A stretch of 64,000 nucleotides of DNA from Streptomyces marokkonensis (GCF_008312835.1 NZ_VSKS01000007.1:1-64000), one strand, 5' to 3'. Counted from the stretch's first letter, positions 54,654 through 64,000 are shown. Made by a program: numbers and translations. Notes: generated by a model not told the origin, from the sequence alone.

Positions 54654-56234
54654 TCAACCACCCTGTGACAACGCCCCGTCCAGGAGCGTGCGGACCGCGT
54701 CCAGGGCCCTGGCCCGGTCGGCGGGGACGAGCCCGATGCGGGTGCGGCGGTCGAGTACGTCCTCCTCGTCGAGCGCTCCCTCGTGGCGCAGGGCCCAGAG
54801 CAGTTCGGCGCCGGTGACCGGATATCCGGGCAGGACCGGTTCCCCGAGCCGGGGGTCCCGCGCGGCGAGGGCCTGGACGGCCGGTGCCTCGGTGCCGTAC
54901 AGCCGCACGAGCCGGCGGGGCGCGGGGAGGGCGGCGAGGACGTGCGGCGGTGCGGCGCCCACCAGGGGCAGGGACGCGGTGGGGGACGGGCCGGCCGCCA
55001 GCCCGCGGACGCGGACGGCGGCGTCGACGGCGTCCTCGGCCATGCGCCGGTACGTGGTGAGCTTGCCGCCGACGACCGTGATGACGCCCTCCGGGGAGGT
55101 GAGCACCGCGTGCCGGCGTGAGAGGTCGGCGGTCCTCGGAGCCGCGTCCGCGTGCTCCGCCGTGGTGTCCAGCAGGGGACGCAGCCCGGCGAAGGCGCCG
55201 ACGACGTCGGCACGGTGGACCGGGAGGTGCAGGACGGAGCAGAGGACGTCGAGGAGGAAGCCGATGTCCGTCTCCGGTGCCTCCGGGACGTCGGGGACGT
55301 CTCCGTCCACGGGTTCGTCGGTGAGGCCGACGTAGACCCGGCCGTCCTCCTGGGGCAGGACGAGGACGAAGCGGTTGCTCTCCCCGGGGATCGGGATGTG
55401 CAGGCCCGCGGTCAGCGGCCCGAGGCTCTCGGGGCGCAGGACGAGATGGGTGCCGCGCGAGGGCCGTATCCGCACGCCGTCGACGAGGCCGCCCGCCCAG
55501 ACACCGGACGCGTTGATCACCGCGCGGGCGCGGATCTCCCCCTCCTCGCCGGTGAGTTCGTCCCGTACCCGGGCGCCCGTCGAGGTCAGCTCCAGGGCCC
55601 GGACGCGGGTGAGGATCCGCGCGCCGCGCGCCGCGGCCGTACGGGCGAGGGCGGTCACCAGCCGGGCGTCGTCGGTGAGCCGGCCGTCCCAGGACAGCAG
55701 GCCGCCGCGCAGGCCGTCGCGCCGCAGTGCGGGGGCGAGATGACGGGTCTCCACCACGGAGAGCCGGCGCGGCGGGGGCAGGGTGGCCCGGGCCGTGCGG
55801 GCGGCCAGCCGCAGCGTGTCGCCGGCCCGGAAGCCCGCCCGGGCCAGCGCGGCCTGGCCGCGCGAGACCAGCGGGGTGAGGGGCAGCACGAACGGCTGGG
55901 CCTGTACGAGGTGGGGGGCGGTGCGCTCCATCAGCACCCCGCGTTCGACCGCGCTCTCGTGGGCCACGTCGAGCCGTCCGGAGGCGAGATAGCGCAGCCC
56001 TCCGTGGATGAGCTTGCTGCTGAAGCGGGAGGTGCCGAAGGCCAGGTCGTGGGCGTCGACGGCGACCACGCTCAGCCCGCGGGCGGCGGCGTCCAGGGCG
56101 GCTCCCGCGCCGGTGGCGCCGAGACCGACGACCAGCACGTCGACCACGGGACCGCCGACGGAGCCGGTCAGCTCACGCGCGCGCCGGACGGCGGACAGGG
56201 AGGCGGCGGGGGCCGGGCCGCTGAGGGGGGTCAT
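54654..56234 (-). CDS. glpD: Glycerol-3-phosphate dehydrogenase/oxidase GlpD
   Basis: FAD-dependent enzyme oxidising sn-glycerol 3-phosphate to dihydroxyacetone phosphate and passing electrons to quinone, membrane-associated. 526 residues. The N-terminal FAD motif is VLVVGLGATGAGAALDAAAR, followed by the GlpD signature SRFSSKLIHGGLRYL. The C-terminal domain begins about residue 390 (DLSRRHAVLTSPEGVITVVG) with GGKLTTYRRMAEDAVD. The ATG overlaps the TetR stop as ATGA, so it is under the same promoter and probably TetR-controlled. Confidence 0.94.
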   Translation of the reverse strand: MTPLSGPAPAASLSAVRRARELTGSVGGPVVDVLVVGLGATGAGAALDAAARGLSVVAVDAHDLAFGTSRFSSKLIHGGLRYLASGRLDVAHESAVERGVLMERTAPHLVQAQPFVLPLTPLVSRGQAALARAGFRAGDTLRLAARTARATLPPPRRLSVVETRHLAPALRRDGLRGGLLSWDGRLTDDARLVTALARTAAARGARILTRVRALELTSTGARVRDELTGEEGEIRARAVINASGVWAGGLVDGVRIRPSRGTHLVLRPESLGPLTAGLHIPIPGESNRFVLVLPQEDGRVYVGLTDEPVDGDVPDVPEAPETDIGFLLDVLCSVLHLPVHRADVVGAFAGLRPLLDTTAEHADAAPRTADLSRRHAVLTSPEGVITVVGGKLTTYRRMAEDAVDAAVRVRGLAAGPSPTASLPLVGAAPPHVLAALPAPRRLVRLYGTEAPAVQALAARDPRLGEPVLPGYPVTGAELLWALRHEGALDEEDVLDRRTRIGLVPADRARALDAVRTLLDGALSQGG

Positions 56235-56839
56235 GGCGTGAGGGTCCTCTCCAGAATGCCGCGCAGTTCGCCGAGGAAGGCCTCGGAGGTGAGCTCGGGG
56301 TCGTCCTCGTCGGTCATGGTCCGCAGGGACAGGGTGAAGGACTGCACGATCAGCAGCACCGACCGCGCCTGCCGCTCCGGGTGGGCGGTGCGCACAGAGC
56401 CGTCCGCGTGCCCCTCGCGCAGCGAACCGGCCAGCAGTTCCAGCAGGGCCTCCTGGCTCGCCCCGCGGCGGTCCAGCACATAGGGAAGGAGCAGTTCGGG
56501 ATCCACGTCGAGGATCTTCCGGAACAGCGGATGGACGCCGAAGGCGCGCACCGCCGCCACCAGACCCTCGGTGATCAGATCGCGCGCGGGCACCCCCGGC
56601 CGGGGCTCGGGAATGGCCCCGGTGGCCACCGCGATCCACTCCCGGGTCATCAGGTCACCGACCAGCGACCGCACATCGGGCCAGCGCCGGTACAGCGTCA
56701 TCCGGGAGACCCCGGCGCGGCGGGCCACGTCGGTGAGCGTGGTGCGGCGGACCCCGACGGCCAGGACGCAGTCGCGCACCGCGTCGAGCACCGCGTCGTT
56801 GTCGGATCCACCGGAAGCGTTGTGACGAATAGGCGTCAT
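56231..56839 (-). CDS. TetR-family transcriptional regulator
   Basis: A 202-residue repressor-like protein. The N-terminal helix-turn-helix is VRRTTLTDVARRAGVSRMTL, followed by YRRWPDVRSLV. The C-terminal ligand domain is all helical. The gene is divergent from the FAD oxidase gene, with a near-palindromic site at 56842-56854 directly before its ATG. It probably controls itself, glpD and the divergent oxidase and lipid kinase genes. The ligand may be a lipid or acyl-CoA-like molecule; this is inference. Confidence 0.9.
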   Translation of the reverse strand: MTPIRHNASGGSDNDAVLDAVRDCVLAVGVRRTTLTDVARRAGVSRMTLYRRWPDVRSLVGDLMTREWIAVATGAIPEPRPGVPARDLITEGLVAAVRAFGVHPLFRKILDVDPELLLPYVLDRRGASQEALLELLAGSLREGHADGSVRTAHPERQARSVLLIVQSFTLSLRTMTDEDDPELTSEAFLGELRGILERTLTP

Positions 56840-56841
56840 GT

Positions 56842-56854
56842 GTCACAGTGTAAC
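56842..56854. promoter_or_regulatory. Candidate TetR operator GTCACAGTGTAAC
   Basis: A 13-base near-palindrome whose arms agree in five of six positions, directly upstream of the TetR start and 60 bases before the divergent oxidase start. Sites of this form are typical for TetR dimers. Overlap with the promoter of both genes is expected. Confidence 0.5.
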
Positions 56855-56913
56855 GCCACGTGAGGCCGTCGTGCGACGGCATCGCCCGTTTCCGACCGAT
56901 GAGGACGACAGCC

Positions 56914-58506
56914 ATGGACATGCTGTGGAGCGGCTGGGGCGACCCGGCCAAGGCGACGCCGCTGCCCGACACGGTGATCGGGCTGTTGCGCGATCTGCTC
57001 GGGGTCAAGCCGCGCGGGGCCGGGCCCGTCGCCCTCGAGGACCTGGCCGTCCCCGAGAGCGCGCTGGCGCCCGCCGCGCACCGCGCCCTGGTCGCGGCCC
57101 TGGGCGGCGAGGCCCAGGTGCGTACCGACGCGGAGACCCGCGTCCGGCACACGCGCGGCAAGTCCACCCCCGACCTGCTGCGCATCCGCGAGGGCGACGT
57201 CGCCGCCGTCCCCGCGGCCGTACTCCTGCCCGCGGACCACGACGAGGTGCTCGCCGTCCTGCGGGTGTGCGCCGAACACGGCCTGCCGCTGGTGCCGTTC
57301 GGCGGCGGCACCTCCGTCGTCGGCGGCCTCGCCCCCGAGCGGCGCGACACCTTCGTCGCCCTGGACCTGCGGCGCATGGACGGCCTGCTCGACCTTGACC
57401 CGGTCTCCCGCACCGCCACCCTCCAGCCCGGCCTGCGCGCCCCGCGGGCCGAGGCGCTCCTCGCCGAACACGGCTTCACCCTCGGCCACTTCCCCCAGTC
57501 CTACGAGTGGGCCACCATCGGCGGCTTCGCCGCCACCCGCTCCAGCGGCCAGGCGTCCGCCGGCCACGGCCGCTTCGACGAGATGGTGCTGTCCCTCACC
57601 CTCGCCACGCCCGAGGGCACCCTGGACACCGGCCGCGCCCCCCGTTCGGCCGCCGGACCCGACCTGCGCCAGCTCGTCCTCGGCTCCGAAGGCGCGTTCG
57701 GCGTCATCACCTCGGTGACCGTACGCATCCGTCCGGTCCCGCGGGCCGCCGTCTACGAGGGCTGGCACTTCCCCTCGTTCGAGGAGGGCGCCACCGCGCT
57801 GCGCCGGCTCGCCCAGGACGGGCCGCGGCCGACCGTGCTGCGCCTGTCCGACGAGACCGAGACCCTGATCGGCCTGGCGCACCCGGACGCGATCGGCTCC
57901 GGCACGCGGCAGACCGCCGGCTGCACGGCCGTCGCCGGCTACGAGGGCACGGACGAGGACACCGCGTACCGCAGGGAACGGGCCGCGGCCGTCCTGCGCG
58001 AGTGCGGGGGCACACCCCTGGGCGAGGAGCCGGGCCGGCGCTGGGCGCACGGCCGCTACTCGGCCCCGTACCTGCGTGACGCGCTCCTCGACGCCGGGGC
58101 GTTCGCGGAGACGCTGGAGACGGCGACGTTCTGGTCACGCGTCCCCGGGCTGTACGCCGCGGTCCGCGACGCGCTCACCGCCACCCTCACCGGGGCCGGC
58201 ACCCCGCCGCTGGTCATGTGCCACATCTCCCACGTGTACGAGAACGGCGCCTCGCTGTACTTCACCGTGGTCTCGGCCCAGGGCGAGGACCCCGTGGCGC
58301 ACTGGACCCGCGCCAAATACGCGGCGAACGAGGCGATCCTCGCCGCCGGCGGCACCATCAGCCACCACCACGGCGTCGGTACCGACCACCGCGACTGGTA
58401 CGTCCGGGAGGCGGGCCCGCTGGGCATCGACGCCCTGCGCGCCGTGAAGCGGCGGCTGGACCCGGCGGGACTGCTGAACCCCGGCGTCCTGCTGCCCGCC
58501 GACTGA
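56914..58506 (+). CDS. FAD-binding oxidase resembling alkyl-DHAP synthase
   Basis: A 530-residue flavoprotein of the vanillyl-alcohol oxidase family. The FAD_binding_4 domain has LVPFGGGTSVVGGL and the block TIGGFAATRSSGQASAGHG. The segment HTRGKSTPDLLRIREG and the C-terminal SHHHGVGTDHRDW are characteristic of alkylglycerone-phosphate synthases, which replace the acyl chain of acyl-DHAP by a fatty alcohol. The neighbours GlpD (makes DHAP) and a lipid kinase fit such a role, but other glycolate-oxidase-like functions are possible. The ATG at 56914 has GAGGAC about ten bases upstream; an ATG at 56899 is also in frame. Confidence 0.85.
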   Translation: MDMLWSGWGDPAKATPLPDTVIGLLRDLLGVKPRGAGPVALEDLAVPESALAPAAHRALVAALGGEAQVRTDAETRVRHTRGKSTPDLLRIREGDVAAVPAAVLLPADHDEVLAVLRVCAEHGLPLVPFGGGTSVVGGLAPERRDTFVALDLRRMDGLLDLDPVSRTATLQPGLRAPRAEALLAEHGFTLGHFPQSYEWATIGGFAATRSSGQASAGHGRFDEMVLSLTLATPEGTLDTGRAPRSAAGPDLRQLVLGSEGAFGVITSVTVRIRPVPRAAVYEGWHFPSFEEGATALRRLAQDGPRPTVLRLSDETETLIGLAHPDAIGSGTRQTAGCTAVAGYEGTDEDTAYRRERAAAVLRECGGTPLGEEPGRRWAHGRYSAPYLRDALLDAGAFAETLETATFWSRVPGLYAAVRDALTATLTGAGTPPLVMCHISHVYENGASLYFTVVSAQGEDPVAHWTRAKYAANEAILAAGGTISHHHGVGTDHRDWYVREAGPLGIDALRAVKRRLDPAGLLNPGVLLPAD

Positions 58507-58569
58507 CGGCGGACCCCTCGGTTCGTCCGCCCGTCCCCACCCCGTCGGCCCGCCCCGAAAGGCATTCCG

Positions 58570-59451
58570 ATGCGACAGTTCACCGCCGTCGTCAACCCCA
58601 CCGCGGGCGCGGCCACCGCAGCGGCCGCGCTGCTCGCCCTGGCCCGGCGCCTCCGCGAGGAGGGCGCCGACCTGCGGACCGAGTACAGCCGCAGCCTGGA
58701 CCACGCGCGGGAGCTGGCCCGCGACGCCGGACAGCGCGGGCGGGTCGTCCTCGCCGTCGGCGGTGACGGCATCGCGGGGGGCGTCGGCGGCGCACTCAGC
58801 GGAACGGGCGCGACCCTCGGCCTCGTCCCGGCCGGCCGCGGCAACGACTTCGCCCGCGCCCTCGGACTGCCACGGGACCCGGAGGCCCTGGCCCGCGTCC
58901 TGCTCCACGGCGAGCCACGGCAGGTCGACACCATCGAGGTCGCCTCGGCCGTCCACGACCGCACCGTCGTCCTCGGCAGCGTGTACGCCGGTGTGGACGC
59001 GCTCGCCAACCGCCACGCCAACCGGTCCAGGCTGCTGAAGGGGTCCGCTTCCTACTACGCGGGCGGGCTGCGGGCCGTCACGACCTGGCGGCCCGCCCGC
59101 TACCGGGTCACCGTCGACGGCACGGAGCACACGCACACCGGGTACACGGTGGTGGCCGCCAACTCCGGCTTCTACGGCTCCGGCCGCATCATCGCCCCCG
59201 ACGCCCGCGTCGACGACGGCCTGCTGGACGTCGTGATGATCGAGGAGGCGCCCAGGCGGCTGTTCTTCGCACTGATGAACGACCTCGGCACCGGCGCACA
59301 CGTCCGCCGCCCCCAGGTGCGCATCCTGCGGGGGAGCGAGATCCGCATCGAGGCCGACCGGGACATCCCCTACGGCACCGACGGCGAGGTCGACGCCGTC
59401 CTCCCCGTCACGGCCAGGGTCCTGCCGGGAGCGCTGCGCGTCCTGTGCTGA
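58570..59451 (+). CDS. Diacylglycerol/lipid kinase family protein
   Basis: A 293-residue DagK/YegS-type kinase. The N-terminal nucleotide-binding domain has VVNPTAGAAT and the ATP motif GGDGIAGGVGGAL (GGDGT type with Ile), then LGLVPAGRGNDFARALGL. The C-terminal beta-sandwich ends with DIPYGTDGEVD, which carries the conserved Asp-Gly-Glu. It phosphorylates a lipid alcohol such as diacylglycerol. It lies 63 bases after the oxidase gene and is probably its operon partner, consistent with glycerolipid metabolism. ATG 58570 follows GAAAGGCATTCCG. Confidence 0.9.
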   Translation: MRQFTAVVNPTAGAATAAAALLALARRLREEGADLRTEYSRSLDHARELARDAGQRGRVVLAVGGDGIAGGVGGALSGTGATLGLVPAGRGNDFARALGLPRDPEALARVLLHGEPRQVDTIEVASAVHDRTVVLGSVYAGVDALANRHANRSRLLKGSASYYAGGLRAVTTWRPARYRVTVDGTEHTHTGYTVVAANSGFYGSGRIIAPDARVDDGLLDVVMIEEAPRRLFFALMNDLGTGAHVRRPQVRILRGSEIRIEADRDIPYGTDGEVDAVLPVTARVLPGALRVLC

Positions 59452-59457
59452 CGGCCC

Positions 59458-59640
59458 TGTTCTCGTACAGCTACGGCGAACGGACACGTAGCGCTGAGTG
59501 ACTTCGGCACCTTGGTGAAGCGGCCGGTGCGGTAGGCGCTGGTGACTGCGTCGCTGCGCGATCGGCACGGCGAGGCGGGGGCGGCCTTGCACTTCGGGCA
59601 CGGATGGAGGGCCTGAGCGACGTGGTGAGTTCCGTTCTCA
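59458..59640 (-). pseudogene. Zinc-finger fragment of a recombinase-type protein
   Basis: A minus-strand frame reads ALHPCPKCKAAPASPCRSRS, then DAVTSAYRTGRFTKVPK, with no start and no continuation. In Streptomyces the motif CPxCxAxPxSPCRSR with YHTGRFTKVP belongs to zinc-finger-bearing serine recombinases of mobile elements. This is probably a leftover of such an element. Confidence 0.5.
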
Positions 59641-60648
59641 CCGCGCCGGGCCGGTCTCTGGTCTCGTGGTGCGGGCGGCGTGGGCGTAGCGGGCGGCGAG
59701 GTCCCCGAACGCGGCGGCCAGTTGGGGTGGGCCGATGACTTCGATATCGGTGTCGAAGCGGCCGATGGCGGCGGCGAGTCCGGTCCATGACCAGGAGCCG
59801 AGGATGAGCCGGCAGTGACGGGAGCCGAGGTCCTCAACGATTCCGTCCTGGGCGAAGGGCGCGACATCGGCGGCCGGGAGGCGGAGGATGACTTCGCCTT
59901 GGCAGGGCCAGTCGGTGGTGGTGCCGTCGTTGCCACGGAACCGGCTGGTGATGAAGGTGGAGACGGTGCCGCCGGGGAGGTCACGAGGGGTGAAGCGGGG
60001 GCCGGTGGGTGTGCGGGGCCGGATGCGGTCGACGCGGAAGGTACGCCAGTCCTCGCGGTGGAGGTCCCAGGCCACGAGGTACCAGCGATGACGCCAGGTG
60101 ACCAGGTGGTGGGGTTCTGCGCGGCGGACGTCATCGGCCGAGGTGCCTGGACCCGGGGCGTAGTCGAAGCGCAGTTCCTCGCGGGCGTGGATGGCGCGGC
60201 TCAGGTCCATCAGGACCCGGGCGTCGACCCGGGGGGTGTCGCCGGCCGCTGCGGGCGGTTGTACGGCGGTGATGTGCAACAGGTCGATGCGGTGGCGCAG
60301 GCGGGGTGGCATGACCTGACGGAGGGTGGCCAGCGCGCGGGTGGCGTCTTCGGCGACGGTGGTGCCGGCGGCCGCGGTCTGCAGCGCGACGCCCAGGGCG
60401 ACGGCCTGGTTGTCGTCGAACAACATGGGCGGCAGGTGAGTGCCGGCCTCCAGGCGGTAGCCGCCGGCCGGTCCTTTGAGGGTCTTGATCGGGTAGTCGA
60501 GTTCGCGCAGGCGGTCGATGTCACGGCGCACTGTGCGCGACGTGATGCCGAGACGCTCGGCGAGATCATCGCCTGACCAGTCACGGGGCGTTTGAAGGAG
60601 CGAGAGCAGCGCGAGCAGCCGGGCAGATGTCTTATGCACGGCACCCAT
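59638..60648 (-). CDS. WYL-domain (YafY-like) transcriptional regulator
   Basis: A 336-residue regulator. The N-terminal HTH_11 winged helix is ARLLALLSLLQTPRDWSGDD followed by RLGITSRTVRRDIDRL. The WYL domain lies at ~150-225 (EELRFDYAP; WYLVAWDLHREDWRTFRVDR) and is followed by the WCX extension. WYL domains bind nucleic acids or small ligands and act as activators or repressors. The ATG at 60648 (MGAVHKTSARLL) is the standard start. Divergent from the VOC gene, a common pairing in which the regulator controls the VOC protein. Confidence 0.9.
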   Translation of the reverse strand: MGAVHKTSARLLALLSLLQTPRDWSGDDLAERLGITSRTVRRDIDRLRELDYPIKTLKGPAGGYRLEAGTHLPPMLFDDNQAVALGVALQTAAAGTTVAEDATRALATLRQVMPPRLRHRIDLLHITAVQPPAAAGDTPRVDARVLMDLSRAIHAREELRFDYAPGPGTSADDVRRAEPHHLVTWRHRWYLVAWDLHREDWRTFRVDRIRPRTPTGPRFTPRDLPGGTVSTFITSRFRGNDGTTTDWPCQGEVILRLPAADVAPFAQDGIVEDLGSRHCRLILGSWSWTGLAAAIGRFDTDIEVIGPPQLAAAFGDLAARYAHAARTTRPETGPAR

Positions 60649-60796
60649 ATTCCCTGGAGTACCGGACACGACCTGTCCTCTACCCCTGCCATCGTGGCAT
60701 ACGAGCCGTTCGGGAGGCATCGCTCCTGGTCACGGCAGCCGCCGCTGAGCCGGGACGGTCGGCGGTGTATTCACCACATCGAGCAAGGAGCAGGTC

Positions 60797-61219
60797 ATGT
60801 CCGTCACGACCACCACTCACCTGAACTTCCGGGGCGCCGCACGTGAGGCGCTGGACTTCTACCAGTCCGTCTTCGGCGGACGTACTGTCGCGGTCACCTA
60901 CAAGGACGCGGGCGCCGTACAGGACGAGAGCGAGGCGGACTGGGTGATGTGGGGCGAGGTGGCCGGCGATAACGGCTTCCACGTGATGGCCTACGACGTG
61001 CCCTCGCGGTTGCCCTGGAACCAGGGCGAGAACCCGTTCTTCGTCTCCGTGCGCGGCGACGACGCGGAGGAGATCAGCGGCCTGTGGGGCAAGCTCGCCG
61101 AGAGCTCGACCATCGTGCGTCCGCTCGAGCCCGCGCAGTGGGCACCGCTGTACGGCATGCTCACCGACCGCTTCGGCATCACCTGGGTCCTGGACGTCAC
61201 CGCTCCGTACAACGGCTGA
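60797..61219 (+). CDS. VOC-family (glyoxalase/PhnB-like) protein
   Basis: A 140-residue PhnB-like VOC protein (TTTHLNFRGAAREALDFYQS; FITWVLD-type ending FGITWVLDVTAPYNG). The four-beta repeats of the fold are complete. Members bind a metal or small molecules and are often linked to antibiotic or toxicant resistance; no substrate is assigned. The ATG at 60797 follows CAAGGAGCAGGTC. Probably controlled by the divergent WYL regulator. Confidence 0.88.
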   Translation: MSVTTTTHLNFRGAAREALDFYQSVFGGRTVAVTYKDAGAVQDESEADWVMWGEVAGDNGFHVMAYDVPSRLPWNQGENPFFVSVRGDDAEEISGLWGKLAESSTIVRPLEPAQWAPLYGMLTDRFGITWVLDVTAPYNG

Positions 61220-61575
61220 ACCAACCGACCGGCCTGACATGCCTGCGCCGTCCGGGCCGCAGCCGCACGGGCGGCCCGGACGGCGCAGGCACCGAACCCG
61301 TACGGCAGCGGAAGGAAACGGGACGCCGTGAGGATGCGGAAGCCGGGACGGACCGGCATCGAAGTCGGTGCCTCCTGCCTGGGCACCATGATGTTCGGCA
61401 GAAATGGGCACTCCTGATCACGACGACTGCGTGCACCTCCACCTGATGCGAGGGGTCGTCGGGGTCGTCGAAGGACCCGGTGAAACGGGATGCGGGGCCT
61501 GTCCGGCGCCGGAACCGGGCCGGTGCCGCGTCCGCCTGGAACCCGCCGCCTGACCCTGCCACGAAGAGGTGCCGC
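61220..61575. other. Gap containing only gene debris
   Basis: 356 bases with one recognisable fragment (aldo/keto reductase start, 61328-61417). The rest, to the DUF488 ribosome site GAAGAGG, shows no gene. A GC-rich hairpin-forming stretch at 61240-61290, with repeated GTCCGGGCC-like elements, may end the VOC transcript. Confidence 0.5.
61328..61417 (+). pseudogene. N-terminal fragment of an aldo/keto reductase
   Basis: The frame from GTG 61328 reads MRKPGRTGIEVGASCLGTMM then FG, which is the standard first strand and loop of aldo/keto reductases, and stops at 61417 after 29 residues. The remaining ~280 residues are missing. It is a truncated gene. Confidence 0.65.
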
Positions 61576-62121
61576 ATGAACCCGCGAGAGTTGTCGACCT
61601 TCGGCCACGGCACCGCGGGCCGGGAAGCCCTGACGGCCCTGCTGCACGACGCGGGGATCACCGCCGTCGTGGACGTCCGCATCGGCCCCGGCAGCCGCCG
61701 CGATCCCGACCTGGCCCGGACCCGGCTGGCCGAGTGGCTGCCCGAGGCCGGCATCGCCTACCGGTGGGAACGGGACCTGGGCGGCTTCCGCAAACCACCG
61801 CCCGACTCGCCCGACACCGTCTGGCGCAACGAGTCCTTCCGCGGCTACGCCGCCCACACCCGCACCCCCGGGTTCGTCGCCGCGATGGACACCCTGCTGG
61901 AGCAGGCCGCCCGCGAGCCGACCGCGGTGATGTGCGGCGAATCCGTGTGGTGGCGGTGCCACCGGCGGCTCATCGCCGACTTCGCCGTCCTCGCCCGTCA
62001 CGTGCCGGTACGCCACCTGATGCACGACGGACGCCACACACCGCACAGCCCCACCCCGGGCGCACGCCTGCGCGAGGACGGACTGCTCGTCTACGACGAC
62101 ACCGCCGCCGCGGCACCGTAG
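61576..62121 (+). CDS. DUF488-domain protein
   Basis: A 181-residue protein of the DUF488 family, function unknown. The start ELSTFGHGTAGREALTALLH and VVDVRIGPGSRR give the phosphate-binding-like loop. The conserved cysteine motif is VMCGESVWWRCHRRLIADF. The family has been compared with phosphatase- or nuclease-like proteins, with no proof. ATG 61576 is supported by GAAGAGG six bases upstream. The next gene, furA, has a separate promoter. Confidence 0.88.
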   Translation: MNPRELSTFGHGTAGREALTALLHDAGITAVVDVRIGPGSRRDPDLARTRLAEWLPEAGIAYRWERDLGGFRKPPPDSPDTVWRNESFRGYAAHTRTPGFVAAMDTLLEQAAREPTAVMCGESVWWRCHRRLIADFAVLARHVPVRHLMHDGRHTPHSPTPGARLREDGLLVYDDTAAAAP

Positions 62122-62175
62122 ACGGCGCGGCGCAACCCGGGAGTCACCCGCAGTTACCGGACACGCCCCAAGACT

Positions 62176-62221
62176 GGACTTGTTCGTTCTCTGGAATTAT
62201 TCGCGTCTGGGCCTATAGGTT
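62176..62221 (+). promoter_or_regulatory. Probable furA-katG promoter/operator region
   Basis: An AT-rich island (TTGTTCGTTCTCTGGAATTA and a TATAGG hexamer at 62214-62219) lies directly before the furA ATG. A TGGAAT hexamer 16 bases before TATAGG gives a plausible promoter. FurA/FurS/CatR proteins of Streptomyces repress their own promoter through sites here; the exact operator is not resolved by eye. Confidence 0.5.
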
Positions 62222-62227
62222 CGGCGC

Positions 62228-62665
62228 ATGACCGCATCCCGGCCGTCGAGCACCGCCGAGGAGCTCCGCGGTGCGGGGCTGCGCGCGACGGCAGCCCGCG
62301 TCGCCCTCCTCGAGACCGTCCGCCAGGGCGGCCACCTCGGAGTCGAGACGATCGCCTCCGAGGTGCGCCGGCGCATAGGGCATGTCTCCCTGCAGGCGGT
62401 GTACGAAGCGCTCAACGCGCTGACCGGGGCAGGGCTGGTGCGCCGTATCGCACCGGCCGGCGGCCCCGCCCGCTACGAGGGGCGCGTGGGGGACAACCAC
62501 CACCACCTGGTGTGCCGGACGTGCGGCGTCGTCGCCGACGTCGACTGCGCGGTCGGCGACGCTCCCTGTCTGACCGCGTCCGGCGGTCACGGCTTCGTGA
62601 TCGACGAGGCCGAGGTCGTCTACTGGGGCCTGTGCCCCGGCTGTTCCACCTCCCGCAGTACCTGA
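62228..62665 (+). CDS. furA: Fur-family peroxide-responsive repressor
   Basis: A 145-residue Fur-family regulator. The winged helix contains LRATAARVALLETVRQGGHL and SLQAVYEALNALTGAGLVRR. The dimerisation domain has HHHLVCRTCG and the second cysteine pair LCPGCS, which form the structural zinc site. The order furA-katG is the known redox-controlled pair of Streptomyces (FurS-CpeB, FurA-CatC): oxidation lifts repression of the catalase-peroxidase gene. The gap to katG is only 33 bases. The ATG at 62228 lies close to the probable promoter, so the leader is very short. Confidence 0.92.
   Translation: MTASRPSSTAEELRGAGLRATAARVALLETVRQGGHLGVETIASEVRRRIGHVSLQAVYEALNALTGAGLVRRIAPAGGPARYEGRVGDNHHHLVCRTCGVVADVDCAVGDAPCLTASGGHGFVIDEAEVVYWGLCPGCSTSRST

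Positions 62666-64000
<1,335 letters not shown>

Noticed and set aside
54654-56639. Extended 661-codon start for GlpD
   Set aside because: The extension overlaps the TetR gene; the ATG at 56234 gives normal family length and an ATGA overlap.

Overview
The window is about 72% GC chromosomal DNA. Codon use, GTG/TTG starts, ATGA gene overlaps and gene families (Rv1733c-like protein, ANTAR regulator, class E sortase signal, isorenieratene-type crt genes, several SpoIIE-type phosphatases) all point to Streptomyces or a very close relative. The gene content looks like the accessory part of a linear chromosome arm: stress, redox, pigment and carbohydrate genes, few core genes, and several decayed genes. 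No tRNA, rRNA, CRISPR array or intact insertion sequence was seen.

Layout. 0.3-7.3 kb: zinc alcohol dehydrogenase, Rv1733c-like membrane protein, SulP anion transporter coupled to an RsbW-like ATPase, an ArsR regulator, a methyltransferase, a flavodoxin-like reductase and a BrkB membrane protein. 7.4-15.7 kb: an acetyltransferase and an AA10 lytic polysaccharide monooxygenase, each preceded by a perfect CebR-type operator; a DUF1996 protein with a sortase signal; a large multi-sensor phosphatase; an AMIN-like secreted protein; a GAF-ANTAR regulator. 15.8-21.6 kb: Mrr-like nuclease, MpaB oxygenase and a tight SRPBCC/FAD oxidoreductase/unknown/SDR operon. 21.9-30.5 kb: a complete carotenoid locus as two divergent operons, crtE-crtI-crtB-Rieske and crtY-crtT-crtU, expected to make an aromatic carotenoid such as isorenieratene.

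30.4-35.0 kb holds the most interesting group. On the minus strand lie an RsbW-like ATPase, a CbiZ-type cobinamide amidohydrolase, a PAS/GAF/SpoIIE phosphatase, a B12-binding protein and a STAS-like ORF. The B12 protein has the W-x9-E-H light-sensor motif and axial His of CarH/LitR but no DNA-binding domain. I propose a B12-based light-responsive partner switch that sits end to end with the carotenoid genes. The STAS ORF carries a 16-leucine tract from an 8-copy hexanucleotide repeat and may be frame-broken.

35.1-44.0 kb: small proteins, phosphoglucomutase, another phosphatase with a MarR gene, an epoxide-hydrolase-like enzyme behind a perfect palindrome, a cupin and a glycosyltransferase pair. 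44.4-52.5 kb is a decay zone: DUF2264, discoidin/glucanase and VOC remnants and an apparently shortened NPCBM protein lie among intact genes (hydroxyacid dehydrogenase, winged-helix protein, L,D-transpeptidase, MASE1 protein with a phosphatase). 52.6-59.5 kb: a secreted dipeptidase-like protein with a discoidin domain, then glpD-tetR divergent from an alkyl-DHAP-synthase-like oxidase and a lipid kinase. 59.5-64 kb: recombinase and aldo/keto reductase remnants, a WYL regulator divergent from a VOC protein, a DUF488 protein, and furA-katG, with katG cut by the window end.
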